DNA from: Candidatus Acidiferrum typicum
GTDB lineage: Bacteria; Acidobacteriota; Terriglobia; Acidiferrales; UBA7541
DNA length: 64,000 bases
Reading direction: 5' to 3'
NCBI GenBank assembly: GCA_002478115.1
Contig: DLMH01000054.1
Span: forward strand, 1-64,000
Of this stretch, positions 1 to 7,751 are shown in pieces (the first letter of the stretch is position 1; each line of letters starts with the position of its first letter). Below the pieces are notes generated by a model that saw only the letters and a program-made list of their open reading frames with translations, was not told the DNA's origin and made no database searches. Made by a program: the position numbers and the translations under genes.

Positions 1-186
1 GGATAAGCATGAGTTGACTAGATCGGCGGTGAGTTCTTCCTCGACGGAAGGATGGAAGCGTTTCAGGGAGGCGTGGGAGCGGCACATGCCGTCGCCGGAA
101 GGTATGGTGGGGAGGCCGCAGAAGCGTCCATCGGCATATTTGAAATTGCAGAGATCGTAAGGGTTATTGGATCGTTTGATAGTCAT
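1..186 (-). CDS. Small Cys/His-rich protein, 3' end outside window
   Basis: This is the N-terminal 62 residues of a minus-strand gene that runs off the left edge; the frame is open from an ATG at 186 to base 1. The visible protein has a CNFKYADGRFC stretch (residues 13-23) followed by a second C and H (CRSH, about residues 35-38), a spacing that could bind one zinc ion. From memory, short proteins with a C-x-F-x-x-x-D-G-R-x-C...C-x-x-H pattern are frequent hypotheticals in Acidobacteria; no function is known to me. The total length cannot be judged from this window. Confidence 0.6.
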   Translation of the reverse strand, partial: MTIKRSNNPYDLCNFKYADGRFCGLPTIPSGDGMCRSHASLKRFHPSVEEELTADLVNSCLS

Positions 187-302
187 GGGGAAACAATATC
201 GCAAAGTAAAAGTACCTACAAGTAACTACTATGCCAATTCCAGGTACCGGAACCGTGGAAAGTTGTTCGAACACTCCCCGCTCTTCGGCCCTTTTCCCCT
301 TT

Positions 303-383
303 TGTCATCCCGACCGGAGCGGCCCGATTTTCTCCTTCGCGCCGAATTATGGCGCGTCGGGCCGCGGAGTGGAGGGATCTCTC
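303..383 (-). repeat. Dispersed repeat, family A (minus-strand copy)
   Basis: Read on the minus strand this copy has the family A order: a GGGATC-type start, CCACTCCG, a self-complementary middle, then a CCGGTCGGGATGACA-like end. It fills most of the 187-562 gap together with the family C copy at 410-479. I see no gene in that gap; the open frames there lie inside the repeats. Confidence 0.55.
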
Positions 384-409
384 TGCCGGTTTTCTCCGCC
401 CCTTCTTCT

Positions 410-479
410 GTAGTGGCCGATCTTCCGCGATGTGTGCGTCCCGGGTCCTCACCGGGAAGATCGGTTCTTGGGTTTCTCT
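410..479 (-). repeat. Family C hairpin repeat with long variable loop
   Basis: On the minus strand the order is AAACCCAAGAA, then CCGATCTTCC, a 28-base loop containing its own small GC-rich stem, then GGAAGATCGG and CCACTAC. The two 10-base arms (417-426 and 455-464) are perfectly complementary. The flanks AAACCCAAGAA and CCACTAC match those of other copies (for example 38151-38193), whereas the stem and loop differ. Confidence 0.6.
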
Positions 480-562
480 TTTCCTTGTACGCGCGCATGC
501 CGGGCACCGCACCTGGCCGCAGGATTCGATACTAGGGGCACCCGGCCGAAATTGCGTCTCTT

Positions 563-1924
563 TCAGGGAATATTCTCGCCACCCATCAAGATGCTCGATC
601 CCTGATTGGCTGCGTCGAGCTCGTAATACTCGATTTTTGAGTCCTTGAATTGGCTCTTGGGACTCCGTAGCGTCAAGATCGCGTAGTTGTGGAAATACCA
701 TCCATCCGAGTTAACGCTCAACTCCATCACCCCGGGCGCGAGGCTCGGCAACGCGCTCTGGCCCTGCAGGTCCGGATTCTGGATAAGGCCGTAGGGGTTT
801 TCCGCTTTCAGACACGGGATCGCCGCAGCGCCAACGCAGCGGCCTTTTTTCAACCCAAGGTAGGGATTAAAGACCTCGAAGTTGTGTTCGTGTCCCCATA
901 ACCAAAGCGCAATGTTGTTAAGGAAAGGCCCAAAAACGGAATACAACTTTGGATTGTAAGCGAGAGGTTTCCCCGAGGGCCCTTGGCCAATCCCATCTCC
1001 GAATGCGGTGAAAGGCTGATTGTGCGAGAGGAGAATCGTTTGCCGCCCTCCCGCATTCTTCAGCTTGTCCACATGCCAGACCTCTTCTTGCGGATCCAGG
1101 TAGGTGACATTGGTTGTCACCGTAGAGAGATCGCAGTCATGAAGTCCCGTATCCATGGCCAGAATCTGCCAGTTTGCACTTCTCAAACAGAAATAACTCG
1201 CCTTTTGCTGGTAGGGCTTAAGCCCAGGCGTGGCGTTTAGCTGGCTCAGAAGGCCATAAAACGGCGCGCCCCCCGCGTACATGTCGTGATTGCCGGATAG
1301 CGTATAGACGGGAATGTTCGGCGCAATGGCATTTATGGGATCGAGGAAATTGCCGCGGAACTCATCATCCGTTCCCGCGTAATACACATCACCCAGGTGG
1401 AGCAGCACGTCTGGGTTTTTCTTCATGACTTCCTTAAGCAGCCATTTTGCGTCATCCAGGCCCGTGCCCCAATCCGCGATTACGCCGATAACCAGATCCG
1501 GTTTATCGGGCAGGGGAATCACGAAGTCGCTTAAGCTGGAATAGCGCACGTATGGGATGGGTTGGAACGATGCTTTCCACGCCAGATACGTCTCCAGAGC
1601 GATTGCCCAGAGCGGGTCGCATTTGCTGTCGCGAAGTTCATTTTCGAGTTGCGATGCTCTTTCAGCGTTTTGCTTGATTTCCGCCCAGACATATTCCGCC
1701 GCCGACTTGGCGCAGTTTCCGATGACGTTTTCAAAGTCGTCGACAGCGGGTATCGGCTTGTTCTTTTGTAGCGCATCGAGCGCCGCGTTAAATTGCGTCA
1801 TTTCTGGCTCTCTCGAACTGAGATAGAGCTTCTCGCCCGGTTTTTTTTGGGAGATGGCCTTGTGGATGGCGTGCTGCCAAATCGCAGCGACGGGGTCCCG
1901 GAAAGTCGTGATTGATCTTTTCAT
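563..1924 (-). CDS. Calcineurin-like metallophosphoesterase
   Basis: Predicted 453-residue phosphoesterase of the calcineurin-like fold. The conserved metal-ligand blocks appear in order: D-W-G (151-153), GDVYYAG (178-184), GNHD (211-214), a later SHNQPF histidine and a C-terminal GHEHNFE block. Residues 1-140 form a charged helical N-terminal region without a recognised domain. I chose the ATG at 1924 because AGGAG lies seven bases upstream; a GTG five codons earlier is the alternative. There is no clear signal peptide, so a cytoplasmic location is likely. The substrate cannot be inferred, and no neighbour on the same strand suggests a pathway. Confidence 0.85.
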   Translation of the reverse strand: MKRSITTFRDPVAAIWQHAIHKAISQKKPGEKLYLSSREPEMTQFNAALDALQKNKPIPAVDDFENVIGNCAKSAAEYVWAEIKQNAERASQLENELRDSKCDPLWAIALETYLAWKASFQPIPYVRYSSLSDFVIPLPDKPDLVIGVIADWGTGLDDAKWLLKEVMKKNPDVLLHLGDVYYAGTDDEFRGNFLDPINAIAPNIPVYTLSGNHDMYAGGAPFYGLLSQLNATPGLKPYQQKASYFCLRSANWQILAMDTGLHDCDLSTVTTNVTYLDPQEEVWHVDKLKNAGGRQTILLSHNQPFTAFGDGIGQGPSGKPLAYNPKLYSVFGPFLNNIALWLWGHEHNFEVFNPYLGLKKGRCVGAAAIPCLKAENPYGLIQNPDLQGQSALPSLAPGVMELSVNSDGWYFHNYAILTLRSPKSQFKDSKIEYYELDAANQGSSILMGGENIP

Positions 1925-2280
1925 CGCCTTACTCCTCACAACGGAGTCAACAGCTTGCTTTATCGTTCCCCCGCGGCTGCATCAGGCGTCAGCACAGTTC
2001 CTGTACCGCCGGTGACGCAGCGCCAGGGAATAACCTGTGACTCACAGGCCGGAGTATATCACTTTAGAAAGTTACCTGGGCGTGATGAGAGGAAGAGATG
2101 GAGTTCTTCAGGCGTGGAGCTGTCCACCCACCCCACGAATGGTTCAATCAACGGACCAAGAACAGGCATGTCAGTCGCCCCAAGATGCTGTGCTTGTTGT
2201 GCTCGGTCAGATCGTCTGCTACACTTCATTCTAGATTACGCCTAAGTAACTTGCGTCAGAGGTTTGCAAAGCGAGGTAAA
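1925..2280. other. Intergenic gap, no gene seen
   Basis: This 356-base gap separates two divergent genes and should hold both promoters. Open frames cross it only as upstream extensions and show no recognisable protein. A GAGGT ribosome-binding site precedes the ATG at 2281. Confidence 0.5.
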
Positions 2281-2844
2281 ATGACGCCACCGAAAAAGGA
2301 CCCCACGATTGCAGCGCTCGAAGCTGTCCACTCTGCATTGAAACCCCTTGAGAAAGAAGAAAGGCAGCGCGTTCTATCCTCGGTGTATGCCCTTCTGGAA
2401 ATCGCCCCGCCAGAGTCCTCGACCACGAAGAACGCTGTGTCAGGCACGAGCGGTCAATCTCCAGGCGCCATCCGCGTTTCAATCTCTCCTCGACCCCTTG
2501 GGATTACCGAACTGATTCAACAAAAGAGGCCGGGAACTCATCCTGAATACATTGCGCTGTTTGCGTACTATCGAGAGAAACATCAAGGTCTCCCTAACTT
2601 TTCACGAGCGGACCTTGAGAAGTACTACGCTGCGAGTCATACGGCGCCGCCCAAGAATTACACTAGGGACTTCATCAGCGCCATGAAGCGGGGTTGGATC
2701 CATGAAGACGGCGACAATTCCTACATTACATCTAAAGGAATTGAAGTAGTTGAATCGAATTTTGCGGACGGTCACAAGTCTGCTCGGAAAGATACACCCA
2801 GAGCAGGCAAACCCCACAAGAAGCCAAGAAAGAAGAAGCGTTAG
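2281..2844 (+). CDS. Hypothetical winged-helix-like protein, partner of TIR gene
   Basis: Predicted 187-residue protein with no family I can name. Residues 8-41 form an amphipathic helix of the type seen in short oligomerising or adaptor regions (ALKPLEKEERQRVLSSV). Residues 42-85 look flexible. Residues 87-160 have the alternating helices and a final strand pair expected of a small winged-helix domain (SAMKRGWIHEDGDNSYITSKG), and the tail 167-187 is very basic, so nucleic acid binding is plausible. The ATG at 2281 has GAGGT upstream. It ends 27 bases before the TIR-like gene on the same strand, implying one transcript. The role as regulator, sensor or adaptor is inference. Confidence 0.65.
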   Translation: MTPPKKDPTIAALEAVHSALKPLEKEERQRVLSSVYALLEIAPPESSTTKNAVSGTSGQSPGAIRVSISPRPLGITELIQQKRPGTHPEYIALFAYYREKHQGLPNFSRADLEKYYAASHTAPPKNYTRDFISAMKRGWIHEDGDNSYITSKGIEVVESNFADGHKSARKDTPRAGKPHKKPRKKKR

Positions 2845-2871
2845 TCCCCAGTCCACGGTTTGAAAAATGCC

Positions 2872-3717
2872 ATGGCTGACGCATATCTCACCGTCGAACT
2901 TAGAAGACTTGCGAGTGATCTGCGAGACTTGAAAACAGTTCTGCGCAGGAACTATCCGAAGGCCGATCAGCAAGTCATCGCCAGTGAACTGCGGGAGAGG
3001 GCGTCACGTCTCGCGGAATCTTGGCTTGCCAATTTTTCACAACGCCCGGAGCTGGCCCGTTGCGTCTCCAAGGAATTCTTGGGAGACCTAAGCGTTCATT
3101 TCCAAAGAATCTTAGTTTATGCCGAACACGCAACAGTTCGACGCCGATACGACGCTGAAATCACAGCCGTTCTCCGCGACTATACGGCACAATTGGTCGT
3201 TCCACTTATGCAGGACAGACAGAATCAACTGCTTATGCCAGCCCCGCAGGTGAGACCAGCCGTCCAGCTGGAGGCCGGAGAGAACGGCTTCCAGCCTAAC
3301 GCTTTCGTGGGGCACTCTTTCGCCGAGAAGGACATGCCCATAGTCAACACTGTAATTGATTGCCTGCGCGCGCTCGGGATTCGCGTGGAAACTGGTCAGA
3401 AGCCCAGAGCTAGCAGAATCTCGGAGAAAGTTAAGCACCTCATTGACGGTCAGCACATTTTCGTTGGAATTTTCACTTGTCGCGACAAGCTCGAAGGCAA
3501 GAAACTGTGGACCACGAGCTCTTGGGTCTTGGACGAAAAGGCCTATGCGCTCGGGAAGAATCGCAAACTGATACTACTAAAAGAGACTGGTGTCGACAGC
3601 ATTGGCGGAATTCAAGGGGATTACGAGTTCATAGAATTTTCTCGCGACAATCTGCACAATGCGATTGTGGGTTTAATTCAGTTGTTCCTTGTCTCCGTAG
3701 AAGGCTTGCGCCCCTAG
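2872..3717 (+). CDS. TIR-like domain effector protein
   Basis: Predicted 281-residue protein with a helical N-terminal region (1-120), a Pro/Gln linker, and a C-terminal TIR-like domain (about 143-272). The domain opens with AFVGHSFAEKD, equivalent to the F-I-S-H-S-x-x-D strand of TIR proteins, followed by an alternating strand/helix pattern. SSWVLDEKAYAL (216-227) places a Trp and a Glu (E222) where NAD-cleaving TIR domains keep their catalytic glutamate. Bacterial TIR domains are commonly anti-phage effectors that hydrolyse NAD or make signalling nucleotides. I chose the ATG at 2872; a TTG at 2860 is possible and neither has a strong ribosome-binding site. It has no transmembrane segment. 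The catalytic activity is inferred, not shown. Confidence 0.7.
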   Translation: MADAYLTVELRRLASDLRDLKTVLRRNYPKADQQVIASELRERASRLAESWLANFSQRPELARCVSKEFLGDLSVHFQRILVYAEHATVRRRYDAEITAVLRDYTAQLVVPLMQDRQNQLLMPAPQVRPAVQLEAGENGFQPNAFVGHSFAEKDMPIVNTVIDCLRALGIRVETGQKPRASRISEKVKHLIDGQHIFVGIFTCRDKLEGKKLWTTSSWVLDEKAYALGKNRKLILLKETGVDSIGGIQGDYEFIEFSRDNLHNAIVGLIQLFLVSVEGLRP

Positions 3718-3827
3718 GGTTTGGAGCAACCTTGCCTGCCGCACTCTCGGCCTGTAAGAGCGCGGCTTTTGGCTTCTTCCTCTCAATTCTCCTCACCGTT
3801 TTCGGCCCTCCTCATACCAGTTTCGAA

Positions 3828-3937
3828 ACTAGTGCCGTTCCAACTATTTAGGCCAAATGACGGTCCAGGCATCTAACGCGAACACGGAGGGAGTATTCTC
3901 GAAGGGATTTGCTGGAACAAGTTGGAACGGCACTAGT
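3828..3937. repeat. Perfect 18-bp inverted repeat, 74-bp spacer
   Basis: ACTAGTGCCGTTCCAACT at 3828-3845 is the exact reverse complement of 3920-3937. It sits 110 bases after the stop of the TIR-like gene. The 74-base interior holds no open frame worth reporting. It could be the ends of a small miniature element, a recombination or protein-binding site, or a large hairpin. Confidence 0.7.
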
Positions 3938-4714
3938 ACCCTATAAATAATACTTTACAAGTGGTAAATAATGTGCTATGCTTCGCCTGTTATGCTGCGG
4001 GGACGCTGCTCTTGTGCCATTTCGGGCCGTCCCGGAGCCCCATCCGGGACGCACACAACGCGCCCCAGTCCCTCACCCGCACCGAAATATCCGCTAAGTC
4101 CAATCATTCCCGTACATCCGAGAAATTCTCCCGTAAGTCCAATTATTCCCGTACATACGCAAAAACAGGGGGGTGGGGGGGGGTATCTTTTTTCGCTTTC
4201 CGTTCTCCCTTCCTTAGTGCTCCGCGTTTACACCGGCCCGGTCGCGGTGTCCTCCGTGGTGAGTCCTTCCTGTCCCGCCTTCTCTTTCTCGCCACTCGTT
4301 TGCCCAGCTTGCTCCGAGCTTCGAGGGGAGCGATCCCCGCGAAGGGTCACTCGCCACTCGTCATTAACTCCAATCATTCCCGCACCATTGGCAACTGCTG
4401 CCCTACCAGTCGTACCCGCTCCAATATTTACCACTACATCACGTATCCATGTCGGCGCGCCGACAATCCCGTTTCTGGACTCGACAAAAGACAACCCAGG
4501 AACCGATCTGAAGATCGGCCACTACATGAGCAAACCCAAGAGCACAGGCAAGAATGCCTGTGCCACAAAGTCCATGGAGAAGAGAAACCCAAGACCACCC
4601 TCACAAAACGAGGATGGGGCACCCGGCATTGTATGTTGAGGCGGACAGATATAGATTGGTGGCCGGGTCGGAAGTCAGAACGGAAATTGGGGCTTTGTTG
4701 ATACGGAGGACACA
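3938..4714. other. Non-coding region with short repeats and G-run
   Basis: No gene is supported here despite overlapping open frames. There are three near-copies of AAGTCCAATCATTCCCGTAC (about 4095, 4134 and 4365, the last diverged), a G-rich run at about 4168-4183, and family C hairpins at 4503-4625. The encoded Pro/Ser/Arg-rich translations have no domain and follow the repeats. The region resembles decayed or intergenic DNA. Confidence 0.5.
4503..4625 (+). repeat. Three family C hairpins in series
   Basis: Three stems follow one another: CCGATCT/AGATCGG followed by CCACTAC; CCCAAGAG then CACAGGCA/TGCCTGTG (4543-4562) then CCAC; and CCCAAGAC then an imperfect CCACCCTC/GAGGATGG stem then GGCACC. 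The second is the counterpart of 16544-16563, in which both arms carry a compensating base change. Confidence 0.65.
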
Positions 4715-5119
4715 ATGTTGCCACGCACGATATTTCTAAGTAAGTTGCTTGGGCTCTACAGCGTTCTCGTCGGGCTAGCTATGCTCGCGCACAGACACGC
4801 GTCGGTGGAGACGATCCAGGCGATGGTGCACAACGCGGCGGTGCTTTACCTTGCTGGCGTGATCGCGCTGGCCGCTGGCCTGGCGATGGTGCTGGGACAC
4901 AATGTCTGGCACGGCGGCGTATTGCCGGTGGTCGTCACGCTCGTCGGTTGGCTATCGCTGGTCAAAGGCCTGGTGATTTTGTCCCTGCCGGCACAGTTGG
5001 CTGGGAGATGTCTCCTCGGGGGGCTTCACTACGAAAAGCTTTTCTACCTGAACGCCGCGATAGCCATTATCTTCGGCGCCTACCTGACCTATGCGGGGTT
5101 CAGGGCAAAAGCGCGTTAG
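4715..5119 (+). CDS. Small integral membrane protein, four predicted helices
   Basis: A 134-residue hydrophobic protein with about four transmembrane stretches (roughly residues 8-24, 41-60, 67-87 and 107-126) joined by short loops and ending in a basic tail (FRAKAR). GGAGGA lies just upstream of the ATG, supporting this start. I do not recognise the family, and there are no catalytic motifs. It stands alone between two repeat-bearing gaps, so context gives no role. Confidence 0.65.
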   Translation: MLPRTIFLSKLLGLYSVLVGLAMLAHRHASVETIQAMVHNAAVLYLAGVIALAAGLAMVLGHNVWHGGVLPVVVTLVGWLSLVKGLVILSLPAQLAGRCLLGGLHYEKLFYLNAAIAIIFGAYLTYAGFRAKAR

Positions 5120-5482
5120 GGAGATTTTGTTTTTTGGGAGCCGGTTATGCCGGACCCTTCGAGGCTCAGGGTAAACATGAATGTCCGACCCCCTAAAGAG
5201 GAAGAGGGATCCCTCGAAGCTCCCTCCTGCGGCGGGCAGGCGGGATGACGGCATCGGAGAAACCCAAGAACGCGCCGTTTGCAATTTTCACATAATCAGT
5301 ACAGTTTTGTTTTGGCCATAAGGGATACAAGAGCACCTGCTCCAAAGCTGGCCTCACAACCAGTTGATTGAGACAACTGCGGCTCCTACTCTTACGCTGG
5401 AGATAAAAATCTCGAGCGGCGATCGCCAGGCCCCCTCCCCCCTCCCCTCGCTCCAGAAACGACTACGAAGGATTGCCTGTCC
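5120..5482. other. Intergenic gap with degenerate repeat
   Basis: The part around 5135-5275 resembles the genome's dispersed repeats: a CCTTCGAGGCTCAGGG segment, CCCCCTAAAGAGG, GGGATCCCTCGAAG, then GGCGGGATGACGGC and AAACCCAAGAA. I see no gene. The rest presumably holds the promoter of the downstream surface protein. Confidence 0.4.
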
Positions 5483-7705
5483 ATGAACAAAACGCTACTG
5501 GTGTGCCTATCGGTCGGATTGATTTTTGCAGGTTCCATGTTGTTCCCTATGGCGGTGCAAGCACAGGTCAAAGTCGCTCCCACATCGCTGAGTTTCGGAT
5601 CGCTCAGCGTAAACACACGAAGCGCGGCAGATACCATTGTGGTGACAAACGATAACCGGCGTAGCGTTGCGATCACAAGGGTGTCGAGCAGCCTTTCAGA
5701 GTTTATCGTCACCAGCCCGGCGCTGCCCCTCACACTGAGTGCTGGCGCCAGCGCATCCTTTCAGGTGGTGTTCCTGCCGAACGCCGCGCAGAGCTTCAGC
5801 GGCAGAATCGCGGTCACCTTAAACCATCAGGAAGGAGTGACTTCAACACACTCCGTAGCCGTGACGGGAACAGGCGTATCGCCCGCTCTTCCTTCGCAAA
5901 CGCATCTGCTCTCGGCGAGTGCGAGCAGCCTGAGCTTCGGCAATGCCCTGGTGGGGAGTAGCGCTTCGCAAACGATGACGCTGACGAATAGCGGGACGGG
6001 CAGTGTCACCATTTCGCAGGCCGCCATGAGCGGCGCCGGATTCACCTTCAGCGGGTGTTCCGGGGCTGTTGCCCTTGCGGCGGGTCAGAGCTTGACGCTC
6101 ACGGTCGGTTTTGCACCGGCCACTGCAGGGAGCGCGACGGGAAGCCTCAACGTCGTCAGCAGCGCGAGCAATTCGCCGGCAACGATTGCGCTGAGCGGCA
6201 CCGGCATACAGCCGCAAATCTCCGCGAGCCCTGCCAGCGCCAGCTTTGGCAACGTCATCGTGGGTGCGAGCAACACTCAGGCGCTCACGATCAAAAACAC
6301 CGGGACGGCAAACCTCAGCGTCACGCAGGCAGCGCTGGCCGGGACGGGCTTCAGCCTGACTGGTCTGACATTGCCGCTGAGTGTTGCACCCGGAGGTTCC
6401 TCTAGCTTCACCCTTGGGTTCACGCCTGCCTCTGCGAGCAGTCTTACCGGCAGCGTGACGCTGGTGAATAACTCACCCAGTTCACCGCTGGTGGTTGCAC
6501 TGGCGGGCACGGGAGTAGCGTCGGCGCTGCAACTGACGGCGAGCCCGGTCTCGCTAAGTTTCGGAAGCATCGCCACGGGGACAAGCACAAGTCAGAGTGT
6601 GACGGTGACAAACACGGGTAACTCGAGCGTGTCGGTTTCGCAGATCAGCGAAAACGGCACGGGATTCAGCGTCGCGGGCTTTACGGCACCGCTCACTCTT
6701 ACTGCCGGGCAGTCCACGACGTTCAGCGTAACGTTTGCTCCGGCCAGCGCCGCCAGCCTTTCGGGCAGCGTCACCATTACCAGCAATGCGAGCAATTCGC
6801 CGCTAACGATTTCCCTGAGCGGCACTGGCGTGCAACCGCAGATCTCCGTGACGCCTGCCAGCGTGAGCTTTGGCAACGTCACCGTGGGTGTGACCAACAC
6901 TCAGTCGCTGACCATACGAAATGCGGGGACGGCGAACCTTAGCGTGACTCAAGCCGTGATGGCTGGGACCGGCTACACCTTGAGCGGCCTGACAGTGCCG
7001 CTGTCTGTTGCACCCGGAGGTTCCTCTGTCTTCACCATCGGGTTCACCCCGGCCTCCGCCAGCAGTTTTTCCGGCAGCCTCACGCTGGTGAGTAACACGT
7101 CCAATTCACCGCTCGTTGTTGCTCTGGCCGGCACGGGCATTTCGCCCGTTCTCCAACTCACGGTTACTCCGGCCTCGCTCAGCTTCGGAAGCATCACCAC
7201 GGGTACCAGCGCAACGCAGAGTGTGACGGTGACCAACAGCGGAAACGCCAGCGTGACCCTTTCGCAGATTAGTGAAAGCGGAACGGGATTCAGCGTCACC
7301 GGCTGCACGCCGCCGCTCACTCTTGCTGCCGGGCAATCCACTTCGTTCAGCGTGACGTTTGACACGGCCACCGCCGGCAGCCTTTCGGGCAGCGTTACGG
7401 TTACCAGCAATGCCGCCAATTCTCCCGAGGTCATATCGCTCTCAGGAGCAGGCACCGCGCCTGCGAGCTACTCGGTAAATTTGAGTTGGACAGCGAGTTC
7501 TTCGTCGTACTCGGGCTTCAATGTTTACCGTGGAGCGCAGTCCGGCGGGCCGTACAGCAAGGTAAATTCCGGCTTGATTGCTGCGCCGTCTTATACCGAC
7601 ACCAGCTGTGGAACAGCGGGAACCTACTACTACGTCGCGACCGAGGTGGACACCACCGGGGCGGAGAGCACCTACTCCAGCCCAGCCAGCGCCATTGTTC
7701 CTTAA
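5483..7705 (+). CDS. Choice-of-anchor D (HYDIN/ASPM-like) repeat protein with C-terminal FN3
   Basis: A 740-residue secreted protein. Residues 1-27 form a signal peptide ending near VQAQ. Six immunoglobulin-like modules of about 104 residues follow (about 28-657), each with an x-P-x-S-L-S-F-G-x-x-x-V-G opening and an A-G-x-S-x-x-F-x-V-x-F middle, as in choice-of-anchor D / HYDIN domains. Residues about 658-740 form a fibronectin type III-like domain (SWTASSSSYSGFNVYRG). Modules 3-6 alternate as types A-B-A-B with a 208-residue period. No sorting signal or transmembrane anchor is visible, so it may be released or bound noncovalently at the surface; adhesion is a guess. A hairpin terminator follows. 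Confidence 0.85.
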   Translation: MNKTLLVCLSVGLIFAGSMLFPMAVQAQVKVAPTSLSFGSLSVNTRSAADTIVVTNDNRRSVAITRVSSSLSEFIVTSPALPLTLSAGASASFQVVFLPNAAQSFSGRIAVTLNHQEGVTSTHSVAVTGTGVSPALPSQTHLLSASASSLSFGNALVGSSASQTMTLTNSGTGSVTISQAAMSGAGFTFSGCSGAVALAAGQSLTLTVGFAPATAGSATGSLNVVSSASNSPATIALSGTGIQPQISASPASASFGNVIVGASNTQALTIKNTGTANLSVTQAALAGTGFSLTGLTLPLSVAPGGSSSFTLGFTPASASSLTGSVTLVNNSPSSPLVVALAGTGVASALQLTASPVSLSFGSIATGTSTSQSVTVTNTGNSSVSVSQISENGTGFSVAGFTAPLTLTAGQSTTFSVTFAPASAASLSGSVTITSNASNSPLTISLSGTGVQPQISVTPASVSFGNVTVGVTNTQSLTIRNAGTANLSVTQAVMAGTGYTLSGLTVPLSVAPGGSSVFTIGFTPASASSFSGSLTLVSNTSNSPLVVALAGTGISPVLQLTVTPASLSFGSITTGTSATQSVTVTNSGNASVTLSQISESGTGFSVTGCTPPLTLAAGQSTSFSVTFDTATAGSLSGSVTVTSNAANSPEVISLSGAGTAPASYSVNLSWTASSSSYSGFNVYRGAQSGGPYSKVNSGLIAAPSYTDTSCGTAGTYYYVATEVDTTGAESTYSSPASAIVP

Positions 7706-7709
7706 GTGT

Positions 7710-7735
7710 GCCGGCAATCCGGCTTGATTTTTTTC
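7710..7735 (+). terminator. Rho-independent terminator after the surface protein
   Basis: GCCGG and CCGGC (7710-7714, 7719-7723) form a short GC stem with a four-base loop, followed by TTGATTTTTTTCTT. It starts five bases after the stop codon and separates this gene from the convergent protease gene. Confidence 0.7.
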
Positions 7736-7751
7736 TTGATCGGGATGCGGG

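Noticed and set aside
216..701. 161-codon minus-strand frame
   Set aside because: It runs from repeat DNA into the end of the metallophosphoesterase gene in another frame.
4168..4183. G-rich run as a possible G-quadruplex
   Set aside because: A single run lacks the four spaced G-tracts normally needed; it may also be a sequencing-sensitive homopolymer.
3961..4701. Long overlapping open frames (222 and 246 codons)
   Set aside because: Two frames are open over the same stretch, both are Pro/Ser/Arg-rich without a domain, and the DNA is made of short repeats and family C hairpins.
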